From the NCBI RefSeq assembly GCF_027531905.1, contig NZ_JAPZSU010000048.1:1-64000 (forward strand): DNA of 64,000 bases. Direction: 5' to 3'. The position numbers and the translations under genes are program-made. Source of the DNA: Flavobacterium sp. (GTDB lineage: Bacteria > Bacteroidota > Bacteroidia > Flavobacteriales > Flavobacteriaceae). The notes below the pieces were generated by a model, which was not told where the DNA came from, did no database searches, and saw only the letters and a list, made by a program, of their open reading frames with translations. This document shows, piece after piece, positions 1-8,828 of the stretch (position 1 is the first letter of the stretch; each line of letters starts with the position of its first letter).

Positions 1-70
1 TATTAGGGCTATTTTGATGAAGGTGTTCTAACACTTCAATCTCTTCTTTTTTTAGGTTTACATATCTCAT
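1..70 (-). mobile_element. IS630-type transposase, N-terminal fragment (cut by window edge)
   Basis: An open frame starts with ATG at 70 and runs leftwards off the window. The 23 visible residues begin MRYVNLKKEEIEVLEHLHQN, which resembles the N-termini of IS630-family transposases of Bacteroidota as I remember them (short Lys/Glu-rich helix before the helix-turn-helix region). No catalytic residue is visible. It lies directly beyond the point where sprA loses its frame, so an insertion sequence that interrupted sprA is the simplest reading. With only 23 residues the family call is tentative; it could be another small regulatory or hypothetical gene. Confidence 0.45.
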
Positions 71-79
71 AATGAGATA
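63..79. repeat. Palindrome over the start codon of the putative transposase
   Basis: TATCTCAT (63-70) and ATGAGATA (72-79) are perfect inverted repeats separated by one base, and the palindrome covers the ATG of the putative transposase. It could be a self-regulatory operator or a structure that hides the start codon in read-through RNA. Seen directly; function inferred. Confidence 0.5.
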
Positions 80-106
80 AATATACAAATTTAACTACAT
101 ATAAAC

Positions 107-130
107 AATAAAATACGACATTATTTTATT
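107..130. repeat. Inverted repeat near the sprA/IS junction
   Basis: AATAAAAT (107-114) and ATTTTATT (123-130) are perfect 8-base inverted repeats around an 8-base loop, a few bases from the point where sprA stops. It may belong to the end of the inserted element or form a weak terminator. In such AT-rich sequence it could also be chance. Confidence 0.35.
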
Positions 131-134
131 CTGA

Positions 135-3100
135 TTACTTACTTTGAAAACTGTATGCGTAATTTACTGTTGTATTACTCATCTGGTCTACATAACTTTC
201 TATTTCATAATCATGACGTTCTACCTCATTATAAGATTGAGAAAAAGTAAAATTCTCGGGATCATACACATGTGGTTTTTGTTCTGGACTTCTTTCTTTT
301 CTTACCCCAATAAAATTAATGCTTGTACGTTTCGTATAATCAATTGCTCGATTTTGGATATTATCTCTTGTGGCTTTATCTGTAGTTTCTCTTAGTAATT
401 GTTTTAGTTTTATATCTTGGTTAAATGGATCGTATTCGGGCGTAATTACTTCCTCTCCTATGCCGTAATTAAACGGTAAATTAATCCCCCATTTTTTGGG
501 TAATAATTGTCCCAAATTCAAATTAGTGACTATACCATATTGCTGAATATCTTCCCTACTTCTTTCATTTGGACTTTGTTCTAATGCTCCAAAACCAATG
601 GTGGTTTTTCTTCCTGTAAGCGAAAGCGTAGCAAAATCTGCCATATTAGTGTCAATATTCAGCAAGGCTGCCATTCCGCCCTTATTGTCCATATCAGCCA
701 AACGCAACTCATTAAACCATACTTCACCAAGAATTGGTTGTCTCAATTCATCATTTTTCACCCCAACCATCAACGTTCTTACCAAACCAAAATTGGGATT
801 TCCTTTGATTCCTATTCGCAATCTATTGGTTTTACCAGACAAAGAATTATCCAACTCATCTTCGAATTTATAAAAAACACCGTCTGGTGGAAGTGTTGCG
901 GGATCAATACTCATGGCTAGAATTTTCAACTTGGTCAACAACTCTAATTTCAAATCCATTTCATTGGCTTCGGGCCAAACTGATGATGCTCCTACCTTAC
1001 AATCTGAAGATGGTGCCGTTACCTGTAAAGGGATTTCAATTTGATAAAAATTCTCTGTAAAATCGTTTCCAAATCGAATAAAACCAACCATCTGATTGTC
1101 TCTTAAAGCAATTTCTTTAGGCAAGGATTCGGCATGCAAGAACATTTTCAATTTGTTATACTGTCGCATATCTATACTTACGTTTTTGAAAACCGCTCTG
1201 GAATCATTTGGTTCTAAACCATCACCTGAAACTCGCAAGGCCAAAGATTGCTCGTTTTGATTAATAACCGTATTGTTATTAAACAATTGCTCTCTAACTA
1301 CCCCAGGAGGCGTTACATAATTGATAGGACAACGCTCATTATTTTCTTGAATATTGACAGCTAAGACATCCAAGGTGGTATTGTCATCGGCTACATTGGT
1401 GTCATTGAAATCCATAGAATTAGTATAACGTCTCCATTCCCCACGCACCAAATCTAAAGCACCGAAACGAAGGGTAATGGGCGACTCAAAATTGGTCATA
1501 AACATTCTCATGAATCGGATAGAACGAAAATCTGAGATACCACCAATCGTGTTTTGTGGCTGTGCAACAGGAATCTTAAACTGAATCCATCGGGCTTCAG
1601 TTGCGGAACCGTCAGGCAAAGTTACTTGCGTATTCCTGATATCGGTAATGAAATTTTCGCCCACATTCATATTGGGTTTCATATCAATACTGTATTCATA
1701 ATAAGCATTGATAGTATTCATTGTATTATCGCGATTAATATCTTCTACATCGGGAAAAGTAGTCGAACCTCTATTGGCATCCGAAATATTAACAGCTGAA
1801 TTTCCATCTGTCCCATTAAAGTTTTTATAACGATCTAAAACACCTCCGGTAGTATTTGCAAAATAAGTATAATCATCGGCAGCAGGATCTTTTTCGGAAG
1901 CATAATTAGCGTACACTGTAGCTTCTTGATCATTTTTCATACCGTCAAGCCCAATGTCCTGATTGGTTCTATTGGAGGCATTTCCGTCAAATGCATAAAT
2001 CAAAGATTGAGATGCTGGAACGTCTCCCCAAATAGGTCTTGGATTCACCAAAATTTGATCAGGTCCTAACCCATTTTCATATTGTTTTCTTCCGTCTTTC
2101 AAAACATCTTCGGAGATTTCTCCCAAGTTAAAATACAATTTACCAGTATTAGTTGGCGTATTGTTTCCTTTACCAACATAAGGATCCAAAACCCAAAATT
2201 GAATATATTCTACGTTACCTTGCTCAAAATTGGTGGTATTGATGGCGCGCATAATCCCTCCAAAATTATCTTTTGGCGTATTCGCAAAGACAGACGAATT
2301 ATTGTACGGCCCTCTATCTTTCGGATAATAACTTAGATCTAGCGTATTTACTACTTGAGTTTGTCCTTGCGCAATATCTGTATTGGGATACAATTCTTCA
2401 CTAAAAATTCGTCTGGTCGTATTCAACGAAATATCATCATTTGAAATACCCGTTGGCTTTTGGGTATAAAACAAGGGATCGATCGTATACCAAGCTAATT
2501 TGGCTCTTTTGAAACCATAACTCAAATCGGTCGCACTTTCATTAAAATTATATTGACTTTCTGCATCATTAACAGGTGTAGATGATAAACTCCAAGCAAA
2601 AGGAGAACGTAAATCTATAGTAGATTGAGAGCCTTCAAAGTCATCTACATAAATGGTGGATTCACCATCAAAACGATCTGCTTTGGGGGTATCAGGTTTC
2701 AAGAATGCAATTTCTCCTCGAACGGATAAATTTGAAGGTACATCGGTATCAATATTTGGTAGCTTATTAACCAAACGAGTAAAGAAAGGTACTTCTGTAG
2801 AAAAATTTCCATTGAAACCAAAAATAGTATTGTTTACAGACTCCTGCCCATAACTCGATTTTTGGGTAAATGGACGTTCAGACATTTTTAAGTAAGTCCC
2901 GCCAACTACAAATTTATCCGAAAATTTATGTTCTACATTTAAACCTATAAAACGTCTGGTTTGTTGACCAAAAATAGAGTTATTTTCTAATGATACTTCA
3001 ACCGGAGTATTGGAAGCTAGCAAAGAAGGATCCAAAATTTGCACACGCCCTAATTGGTAATTAACGCTATAATCTACGCCTTCTACCAAGCGTCTTCCCG

Positions 3101-5216
3101 CAGCAGTCACTACTACAGAACCTTGTGGAACATTAAGTGCCCCAATAGGAATTCCGTCACCCGCCGATGACTTATATTTACCTCTAATTAAGTACTTGTT
3201 TTTATCGATGTCTTGTAAAGCTCCAGCCTGAGTGTTGCGATACATACTTCTAAAAACATATTTCTTTTGATTGGGATTATAGGTATCTACATCGCTATAA
3301 TTTTCTGCAGAATTTGGTGTCTTCAGTTTAGAGAAAATCAGTTCTCCAAAGGGTTCTTTGGTAGTAAACATGATTCTACCATTCTGAGTATCTACGGTTG
3401 TTCCTGGAATAAAATCAAAGAAACCATCACCACCTACTTGTGGATCGTTATTAAAATTCAGACGATCTAAATTAAATACTTTTAATAAAGGTGTCTCGGC
3501 TACTTTGTTTTCTGGTGTAGGATTCGAAGGAAAAGGAGTTCCCGGAACCTCTGTGATATAATTAATGGGTGAAGGATCGGCATATAAGATATTCATTCGG
3601 AAATCTTCTTGCTTTAATTGATATCCTCCAGGTACTTGATAAATATTTTTCATCATCAAGTTCCAAATTGGGTCCTTCACATTAGTCAAGTTGCTTTTCA
3701 GCATTTTCAAGATCAAACTTTGTGTAATAATGGCTTGGGGTACGTTATTATTTCCGCCTATAACATTCGTTGCATCTACTCCATCATTTCCAAATTCTCC
3801 CACTTGGTAGACTTGATCGCCAATGGTATATTGGTAAGCAACCGCCAAAACCTCATCATTACTCAAGCGTTGTTGCAATGAAATAAAACCTAATTTTGAA
3901 TTAAAAGTATACTCATTAGCTGTAAGCTTTCTTGCATTTTCTAACTTAGAATAATCCCTTCCTTCAGCAACTGTAGTATTAAATCCTGAACTGGACGTAG
4001 CGATTTCTCTAATATTTGAATTCAGTAATCCAGTTCCGGAAGCGATTTGAGCAGGATCATAATCATTGTTTGTATTATCAGATGGGGAATTTGCTGGATT
4101 GTTGAAAATCCCAGTTGAAGGATTCAAAACAACCACTTCATTGTCAGCCAAACCTGTTAGTTGTGCTTCTCCTAAATCCTGAAGCGCAATAATATTTCTT
4201 AAATTATTCGAAGTGGCGTTTACTCTGTTTTGCCTATTAGTAACCCAAACCTCGATACGCGTAATTTGCACCCTACTATCAATGAATGGGTAGCCTGCTA
4301 GGGCTTTATCATAACGACTTCTGAAGTATTGCGACAAGAAAAAGTGACGGTCATTGTCATAATCCAAAGCAAAAAGCTCATAATTTTGAACGGTTCCTCC
4401 GCCCTCAGCAACCAAACTTTTGGTTTGTGATTTTTGCTCCGAAAAAATTCCGGTTAATGTAGTTTTCCCAAACTGTAATTGTGTTTTTACCCCAAACAAA
4501 CTCTGAGCTCCACGAATCAATGAGCTATTAAGTGGCATGCTCACGTTTCCTACTTCTATTTTTTGAATAATATCATCTTCTGAAGGAGTAAATTCAAGCT
4601 TGATTAAATTTTGAAAGGCAAAAGTAGATTGCGTGTCATAATTGGCATTTACTCCTAAACGAGTTCCCACTTTTCCCATTAAACTCATACTGATGCGTTG
4701 ATCAAAATCAAAAGAAGTATTAGCTCTATTTCTTGGAGAAAATGAAGGATTATCTTGTTTTGTGTAACGTACCCCAAGGTCCATTTCTACAGAACCTGTT
4801 GGCTTAACATCTATCGTATTACTTCCAAAAATCGATTCAAAGAAACTAGACTTTACATAAAATCGAGGCAACAAATCCTTTTTTGCTTCTTCGGCGCCCT
4901 GTTTTTTACCATCGACGGCATCAGCTTTTTTCTTAAAATAATTACGTCTTGTCTCTTGCAACACTAACTTTTCGTACTCTGCAGGAGTAAGTATTATTGG
5001 AAAATTGATATTGATTCCGTCAATAGAATTAGTATACACATATCGATCCGTTAAAGGATCATAAGTGTAGGAAGATATGATACTTTTAGGGTCTTTAATT
5101 TGAAGTTTCCCTACCGAATATCCTTTTTTTACCGTATCTTGAACCGATGGATTTACTTGACCATACGATACAAAACTGGTACATACAACAAGTAAAAAAA
5201 TACAAATTTTATGCAT
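135..5216 (-). CDS. sprA: SprA (type IX secretion translocon), truncated at the C-terminus
   Basis: SprA (Sov in Porphyromonas) is the giant outer-membrane beta-barrel through which the type IX secretion system exports gliding adhesins and enzymes. The protein starts with a signal peptide (MHKICIFLLVVCTSFVSYGQ) and shows SprA-like sequence over 1,693 residues. The family is about 2,400 residues long (2,403 in F. johnsoniae, from memory), so roughly 700 C-terminal residues are missing. The last residues, NYAYSFQSK, fall where SprA should continue into more barrel strands; instead a TAA follows and the adjoining DNA looks like an insertion sequence. The gene starts 23 bp after ruvA, the usual flavobacterial order. 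A barrel lacking its closing strands should not fold, so secretion and gliding are probably lost unless the 3' part is joined in some way. A misassembly at the IS is the main alternative. Confidence 0.9.
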   Translation of the reverse strand: MHKICIFLLVVCTSFVSYGQVNPSVQDTVKKGYSVGKLQIKDPKSIISSYTYDPLTDRYVYTNSIDGININFPIILTPAEYEKLVLQETRRNYFKKKADAVDGKKQGAEEAKKDLLPRFYVKSSFFESIFGSNTIDVKPTGSVEMDLGVRYTKQDNPSFSPRNRANTSFDFDQRISMSLMGKVGTRLGVNANYDTQSTFAFQNLIKLEFTPSEDDIIQKIEVGNVSMPLNSSLIRGAQSLFGVKTQLQFGKTTLTGIFSEQKSQTKSLVAEGGGTVQNYELFALDYDNDRHFFLSQYFRSRYDKALAGYPFIDSRVQITRIEVWVTNRQNRVNATSNNLRNIIALQDLGEAQLTGLADNEVVVLNPSTGIFNNPANSPSDNTNNDYDPAQIASGTGLLNSNIREIATSSSGFNTTVAEGRDYSKLENARKLTANEYTFNSKLGFISLQQRLSNDEVLAVAYQYTIGDQVYQVGEFGNDGVDATNVIGGNNNVPQAIITQSLILKMLKSNLTNVKDPIWNLMMKNIYQVPGGYQLKQEDFRMNILYADPSPINYITEVPGTPFPSNPTPENKVAETPLLKVFNLDRLNFNNDPQVGGDGFFDFIPGTTVDTQNGRIMFTTKEPFGELIFSKLKTPNSAENYSDVDTYNPNQKKYVFRSMYRNTQAGALQDIDKNKYLIRGKYKSSAGDGIPIGALNVPQGSVVVTAAGRRLVEGVDYSVNYQLGRVQILDPSLLASNTPVEVSLENNSIFGQQTRRFIGLNVEHKFSDKFVVGGTYLKMSERPFTQKSSYGQESVNNTIFGFNGNFSTEVPFFTRLVNKLPNIDTDVPSNLSVRGEIAFLKPDTPKADRFDGESTIYVDDFEGSQSTIDLRSPFAWSLSSTPVNDAESQYNFNESATDLSYGFKRAKLAWYTIDPLFYTQKPTGISNDDISLNTTRRIFSEELYPNTDIAQGQTQVVNTLDLSYYPKDRGPYNNSSVFANTPKDNFGGIMRAINTTNFEQGNVEYIQFWVLDPYVGKGNNTPTNTGKLYFNLGEISEDVLKDGRKQYENGLGPDQILVNPRPIWGDVPASQSLIYAFDGNASNRTNQDIGLDGMKNDQEATVYANYASEKDPAADDYTYFANTTGGVLDRYKNFNGTDGNSAVNISDANRGSTTFPDVEDINRDNTMNTINAYYEYSIDMKPNMNVGENFITDIRNTQVTLPDGSATEARWIQFKIPVAQPQNTIGGISDFRSIRFMRMFMTNFESPITLRFGALDLVRGEWRRYTNSMDFNDTNVADDNTTLDVLAVNIQENNERCPINYVTPPGVVREQLFNNNTVINQNEQSLALRVSGDGLEPNDSRAVFKNVSIDMRQYNKLKMFLHAESLPKEIALRDNQMVGFIRFGNDFTENFYQIEIPLQVTAPSSDCKVGASSVWPEANEMDLKLELLTKLKILAMSIDPATLPPDGVFYKFEDELDNSLSGKTNRLRIGIKGNPNFGLVRTLMVGVKNDELRQPILGEVWFNELRLADMDNKGGMAALLNIDTNMADFATLSLTGRKTTIGFGALEQSPNERSREDIQQYGIVTNLNLGQLLPKKWGINLPFNYGIGEEVITPEYDPFNQDIKLKQLLRETTDKATRDNIQNRAIDYTKRTSINFIGVRKERSPEQKPHVYDPENFTFSQSYNEVERHDYEIESYVDQMSNTTVNYAYSFQSK

Positions 5217-5239
5217 GCAATGGGACTCTCTTGGTTCTT

Positions 5240-5821
5240 TTACAAACTTTTTAAGGCTTTCTTAATAATCGTTTCTACAGTAGCATCAGGCTCAGCTAAG
5301 ACAATTTTCTCGATAACTTTCTCGCAAGTCTTTCGAACAAAACCTAAAACTTCTAGAGCAGATAACGCTTCATCTTTGTTTGTATTGCTTTGCGATACCG
5401 AAAGTTCGTCTAAATCATATAATTTGACAATTTTTTCTTTCAAATCTAAAATAACACGCTGTGCGGTTTTGTTCCCAATCCCTTTTATGGATTGAATAGT
5501 AGCCACATCGCCTGAAGCAATAGCATTGGTGATTTGTTTAGGGTCCAAAGAAGAAAGCATTGTTCTAGCAATACCAGCTCCTATCCCTGAAACAGATAAC
5601 AATAACCGAAAAATTTCTCTTTCGGATTTTTCTATGAAACCATACAAAGTATGAGCATCTTCTTTGATTTGAAGATGGGTAAATACTTTTACAAAATCAG
5701 CATTGGGCAATAACGAATAAGTGTGTAACGAGATATTGATATGATACCCCACACCCCCACAATCTATAACAATATGGGTTGGCGATTTTTCTACTAATTT
5801 CCCTTGTAAATGTGCAATCAT
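5240..5821 (-). CDS. ruvA: Holliday junction branch migration protein RuvA
   Basis: RuvA binds four-way DNA junctions as a tetramer and loads the RuvB motor for branch migration. The 193 residues match the family length. The N-terminal OB-fold begins MIAHLQGKLVEKSPTHIVID, and two helix-hairpin-helix motifs follow (LLSVSGIGAGIART near residue 75 and IQSIKGIGNKTAQR near 110). The short C-terminal domain that contacts RuvB is present (EALSALEVLGFVR). The start at 5821 gives the canonical N-terminus. sprA follows after 23 bp, probably in the same transcript; the malic enzyme upstream ends in its own terminator. The partner ruvB lies far away at 40.1-41.1 kb, as is usual in Bacteroidota. Confidence 0.97.
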   Translation of the reverse strand: MIAHLQGKLVEKSPTHIVIDCGGVGYHINISLHTYSLLPNADFVKVFTHLQIKEDAHTLYGFIEKSEREIFRLLLSVSGIGAGIARTMLSSLDPKQITNAIASGDVATIQSIKGIGNKTAQRVILDLKEKIVKLYDLDELSVSQSNTNKDEALSALEVLGFVRKTCEKVIEKIVLAEPDATVETIIKKALKSL

Positions 5822-5839
5822 GTATTTGTTTTAATGAAC

Positions 5840-5847
5840 CAAATATA
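5840..5847 (-). promoter_or_regulatory. Putative -7 element for ruvA-sprA
   Basis: Minus-strand TATATTTG matches the Bacteroidota -7 consensus TAnnTTTG. It lies between the upstream terminator and the ruvA start. No TTG is present at the right distance for a -33 box, so the assignment is weak. Confidence 0.3.
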
Positions 5848-5851
5848 ACAA

Positions 5852-5892
5852 AAAAGTCTAGCATTTGACTGAAAATCATCTGCTAGACTTTT
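5852..5892 (-). terminator. Intrinsic terminator after the malic enzyme gene
   Basis: AAAAGTCTAGCA (5852-5863) and TGCTAGACTTTT (5881-5892) form a perfect 12-bp stem with a 17-base loop. On the minus strand it is followed by a run of six T, and it sits 18 bp after the maeB stop. Confidence 0.8.
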
Positions 5893-5909
5893 GTTGTTCT
5901 TTAATTTAT

Positions 5910-8195
5910 TTAATTACTTGCTTTTTTCTTTTGTTTTTCTTGAGCATCAATGATAGCAATAGCAGACATATTTACCATTTCTTCTACACTAGCACCCAAC
6001 TGAAAAATATGAACCGGTTTGCCCATCCCTAACATAATTGGTCCAATAGAATCTACTTTATTCAACTCCTTCAAGAGTTTATAAGTAATATTGGCCGATT
6101 CTAAATTTGGAAAAATCAAGGTATTCACTTTTTTATCAGCTAGTTTAGAAAACGGAAATTTAGCTTTAAGCATTTCTGGATTCAAAGCAAAATCTGCTTG
6201 AATTTCACCATCAATACAAAGATCAGGATGATTTTCATGCAAATAGGCCACCGCCTCACGAACTTTTCCCGCACTTGGATTGGTAGAAGAACCAAAATTA
6301 GAATACGAAACCATCGCAATAACAGGCTCTACTCCAAACATTCTTGCTGTTTTGGCCGTCATTAAGGCAATCTTAGCTAAATCATCTGCCGACGGATTGA
6401 TATTGATAGCTGTATCCGAGAAAAACATCGGGCCGCGCTTGGTCATCATAATATTGGTTGTGGCTACAATAGAAGCTCCTGGTGCTTTATCTACCAATTG
6501 CAACATCGGTTTCACTACAGAAGGATAACTTCTAGAATGTCCGCTAACCAATGCATCGGCTTCGCCAACATTGACCATCATAGCGGCAAAATAATTACGC
6601 TCGCGCATTAATTTTTGAGCATCCAAGAACGAAATCCCTCTTCTTTTTCTGGTTTCCCAATATGTTTTGGCAAAACGATTTCTTCTCTCTTCTTCTTCCT
6701 TTTCCTTAGGATCAATAATGGTCACATCAGCATCAAAACCTATTTCTGCTTTCAATTCTAAGATAATTTCTTTGTTTCCTAACAAAACAGGGAATCCAAT
6801 ACCTTCGTCATGAACAATCTGAGCTGCTTTCAGTACATCCAAATGATCGGCTTCAGCAAAAACAATAGATTTAGGATCTGATTTGGCTCTTGTGGTAATC
6901 ATTCGAACCAATTTGTTGTCGTGTCCTAAACGTTCCAACAACTCATCTTTATATTTTCCCCAATCGGTAATTGGGTTTTGTGCTACACCAGAATCCATAG
7001 CCGCTTTGGCCACAGCTGGAGCGACTACCGCAATCAATCTAGGATCGAAAGGTTTTGGGATAATATATTCGCGACCAAAAGTTAGTTTTGTAGCTCCATA
7101 AGCCACATTTACTTGTTCTGGCACCGATTCTTTGGCTAAAGATGCCAACGCTCGAACGGCAGCCATTTTCATCGCTTCGTTGATTTTGGTTGCTCGAACA
7201 TCCAAAGCTCCTCTAAAAATATAAGGGAATCCCAACACATTATTCACTTGATTCGGATAATCCGAACGTCCCGTTGCCATAATGATGTCTTTTCGAGTAG
7301 CAATCGCTAAATTGTATTCAATCTCAGGATTTGGATTGGCCATGGCGAAAACAATTGGATTTTCGGACATACTCAAAAGCATTTCGGGTGTCAAGACATC
7401 TGCCGTAGAAAGACCTAAGAACAAATCACAACCTTTCATCGCTTCGGCAAGACTTATAGGCTCACAATCTCTTGCATATTTTCGTTGCAATTCGGAAATT
7501 GAAGGATTGTCTTTAGTCAACAAACCTTTACTATTAAACATGTATACATTCTCTGGTTTTATGCCTAAAAGCACATACAAATCAGCACATGCAATTGCAG
7601 CAGAACCCGCTCCAGAAACTACCATTTTGATATCCTCGGCTTTTTTATTGGCTAATTCTAAAGCATTAAGCAATGCTGCCGAAGAAATAATCGCTGTTCC
7701 GTGCTGGTCATCATGCATAACCGGAATATTCAATTCTTCTACCAATCGTCGTTCGATTTCAAAAGACTCCGGCGCTTTGATATCTTCTAGATTAATTCCT
7801 CCAAAAGTGGGAGCGATATTTTTTACTGTTTCTATGAATTCCTCTACATTTTTGGTTCCAATTTCGATATCAAACACATCGATATCCGAAAATATTTTGA
7901 ACAAAAGCCCTTTTCCTTCCATTACTGGTTTTGAGGCTTCGGGACCAATGTCTCCAAGTCCCAAAACTGCTGTACCATTGGTAATTACAGCTACTAAGTT
8001 TCCTTTGGCAGTATATTTATAAACGTTGTTTACATCTTTTGCAATTTCCAAACAAGGCTCAGCGACACCTGGTGAATAGGCTAATGACAAATCTCTTTGT
8101 GTGGCATACTTTTTTGTGGGTACTACTTGAATTTTTCCAGGAGTTGGCTTTGCGTGGTATAATAAAGCTTCCTTTCTTTTATTGTTATTCTCCAT
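5910..8195 (-). CDS. maeB: NADP-dependent malic enzyme with phosphotransacetylase-like domain
   Basis: The enzyme decarboxylates malate to pyruvate and produces NADPH in the cytoplasm. The 761 residues match MaeB-type fusions. Residues about 1-430 are the malic enzyme part, with YSPGVAEPCLEIA near the N-terminus and the NAD-binding region VVSGAGSAAIACADL. Residues about 440-755 are a phosphate acetyl/butyryltransferase-like domain, which in this family is generally regulatory (binds acetyl-CoA) and not known to be needed for catalysis. It is transcribed alone: a terminator follows and a -7-like element precedes it. Confidence 0.95.
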   Translation of the reverse strand: MENNNKRKEALLYHAKPTPGKIQVVPTKKYATQRDLSLAYSPGVAEPCLEIAKDVNNVYKYTAKGNLVAVITNGTAVLGLGDIGPEASKPVMEGKGLLFKIFSDIDVFDIEIGTKNVEEFIETVKNIAPTFGGINLEDIKAPESFEIERRLVEELNIPVMHDDQHGTAIISSAALLNALELANKKAEDIKMVVSGAGSAAIACADLYVLLGIKPENVYMFNSKGLLTKDNPSISELQRKYARDCEPISLAEAMKGCDLFLGLSTADVLTPEMLLSMSENPIVFAMANPNPEIEYNLAIATRKDIIMATGRSDYPNQVNNVLGFPYIFRGALDVRATKINEAMKMAAVRALASLAKESVPEQVNVAYGATKLTFGREYIIPKPFDPRLIAVVAPAVAKAAMDSGVAQNPITDWGKYKDELLERLGHDNKLVRMITTRAKSDPKSIVFAEADHLDVLKAAQIVHDEGIGFPVLLGNKEIILELKAEIGFDADVTIIDPKEKEEEERRNRFAKTYWETRKRRGISFLDAQKLMRERNYFAAMMVNVGEADALVSGHSRSYPSVVKPMLQLVDKAPGASIVATTNIMMTKRGPMFFSDTAININPSADDLAKIALMTAKTARMFGVEPVIAMVSYSNFGSSTNPSAGKVREAVAYLHENHPDLCIDGEIQADFALNPEMLKAKFPFSKLADKKVNTLIFPNLESANITYKLLKELNKVDSIGPIMLGMGKPVHIFQLGASVEEMVNMSAIAIIDAQEKQKKKASN

Positions 8196-8219
8196 TTTTT
8201 TAGATTTTTTTCTAGCTTA

Positions 8220-8227
8220 CAAAGATA
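8220..8227 (-). promoter_or_regulatory. Putative -7 element for maeB
   Basis: Minus-strand TATCTTTG fits TAnnTTTG, 25 bp before the maeB start. No well-spaced -33 TTG is visible. Confidence 0.35.
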
Positions 8228-8291
8228 AAGGTCTAATCTCAAACTAGCCTTCAAAAATTAAATTTTATTAGAATCTTTGTTGAAAAACAAA

Positions 8292-8313
8292 AAAAGCCGC
8301 CAAAGCAGCTTTT
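8292..8313 (-). terminator. Intrinsic terminator after the CBS-pair gene
   Basis: AAAAGCCGC (8292-8300) pairs with GCAGCTTTT (8305-8313) with one C/A mismatch around a four-base loop. The minus strand continues with a long T-rich tract. It lies 23 bp after the stop of the CBS gene. Confidence 0.65.
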
Positions 8314-8336
8314 AAAAAGTCATAATTTATTTTTTA

Positions 8337-8762
8337 TTACTGTGTAATGTATGAATTTAAATGTGCAATTGTTTCTTTTTGCATTTCGATAATGGCTTTT
8401 ACCACATCACTTATAGAAATTATACCCACAACTACATCATTTTCAACTACCGGTAAGTGACGAACTCTTTTGGTACTCATCAATTCCATGCAAAACTCTA
8501 ATTTATCCGAAGGACTCACGGTAAATACTTCGGTAACCATGATTTCATGAACGAATGCTTTTTTAGATGATTTAGATTTTAAAACAATTTTACGAGCATA
8601 ATCTCTTTCTGATAAAATCCCTTTTAGAACGCCTTCTTCAATAATAAGAATGGCACCTATGTTTTTTTCGCTCATTACTGTTAACGCTTCGAAAACAGTG
8701 TTGGTGGAAAGTATAGAAAAAACATCCTTCCCTTTAGTACTTAATATTTGATTAACAGTCAT
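8337..8762 (-). CDS. CBS-domain pair protein
   Basis: This is a small cytoplasmic protein of 141 residues made almost entirely of two CBS domains (about 5-60 and 75-130). CBS pairs (Bateman modules) bind adenine nucleotides or similar ligands and normally regulate a partner. The first domain ends in LKGILSERDYARKI and the second in VVVGIISISDVVKAI, both typical of stand-alone inosine-5'-phosphate-dehydrogenase-like CBS proteins. I chose the ATG at 8762; a longer frame to 8819 would add 19 hydrophobic residues that do not belong to the family. The ligand and partner cannot be told from the sequence. It has its own terminator and lies downstream of the trehalase operon. Confidence 0.88.
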   Translation of the reverse strand: MTVNQILSTKGKDVFSILSTNTVFEALTVMSEKNIGAILIIEEGVLKGILSERDYARKIVLKSKSSKKAFVHEIMVTEVFTVSPSDKLEFCMELMSTKRVRHLPVVENDVVVGIISISDVVKAIIEMQKETIAHLNSYITQ

Positions 8763-8828
8763 ATAATTTGTTTTTAGAGAATCATAAAAATAAAAAAAAT
8801 AAACCTTCAAAAAACACAAAAGTGATTT

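Noticed and set aside
7282..8022. A 246-codon open frame on the plus strand inside the malic enzyme gene
   Set aside because: It lies antisense to a clear conserved gene, has no ribosome-binding context or known domain, and reads as the reverse-frame shadow of Ala/Gly-rich coding sequence.
8763..8828. Weak hairpin CACAAAAGTG near 8816 as a trehalase-operon terminator
   Set aside because: The uninterrupted stem has only three base pairs; not enough to call.
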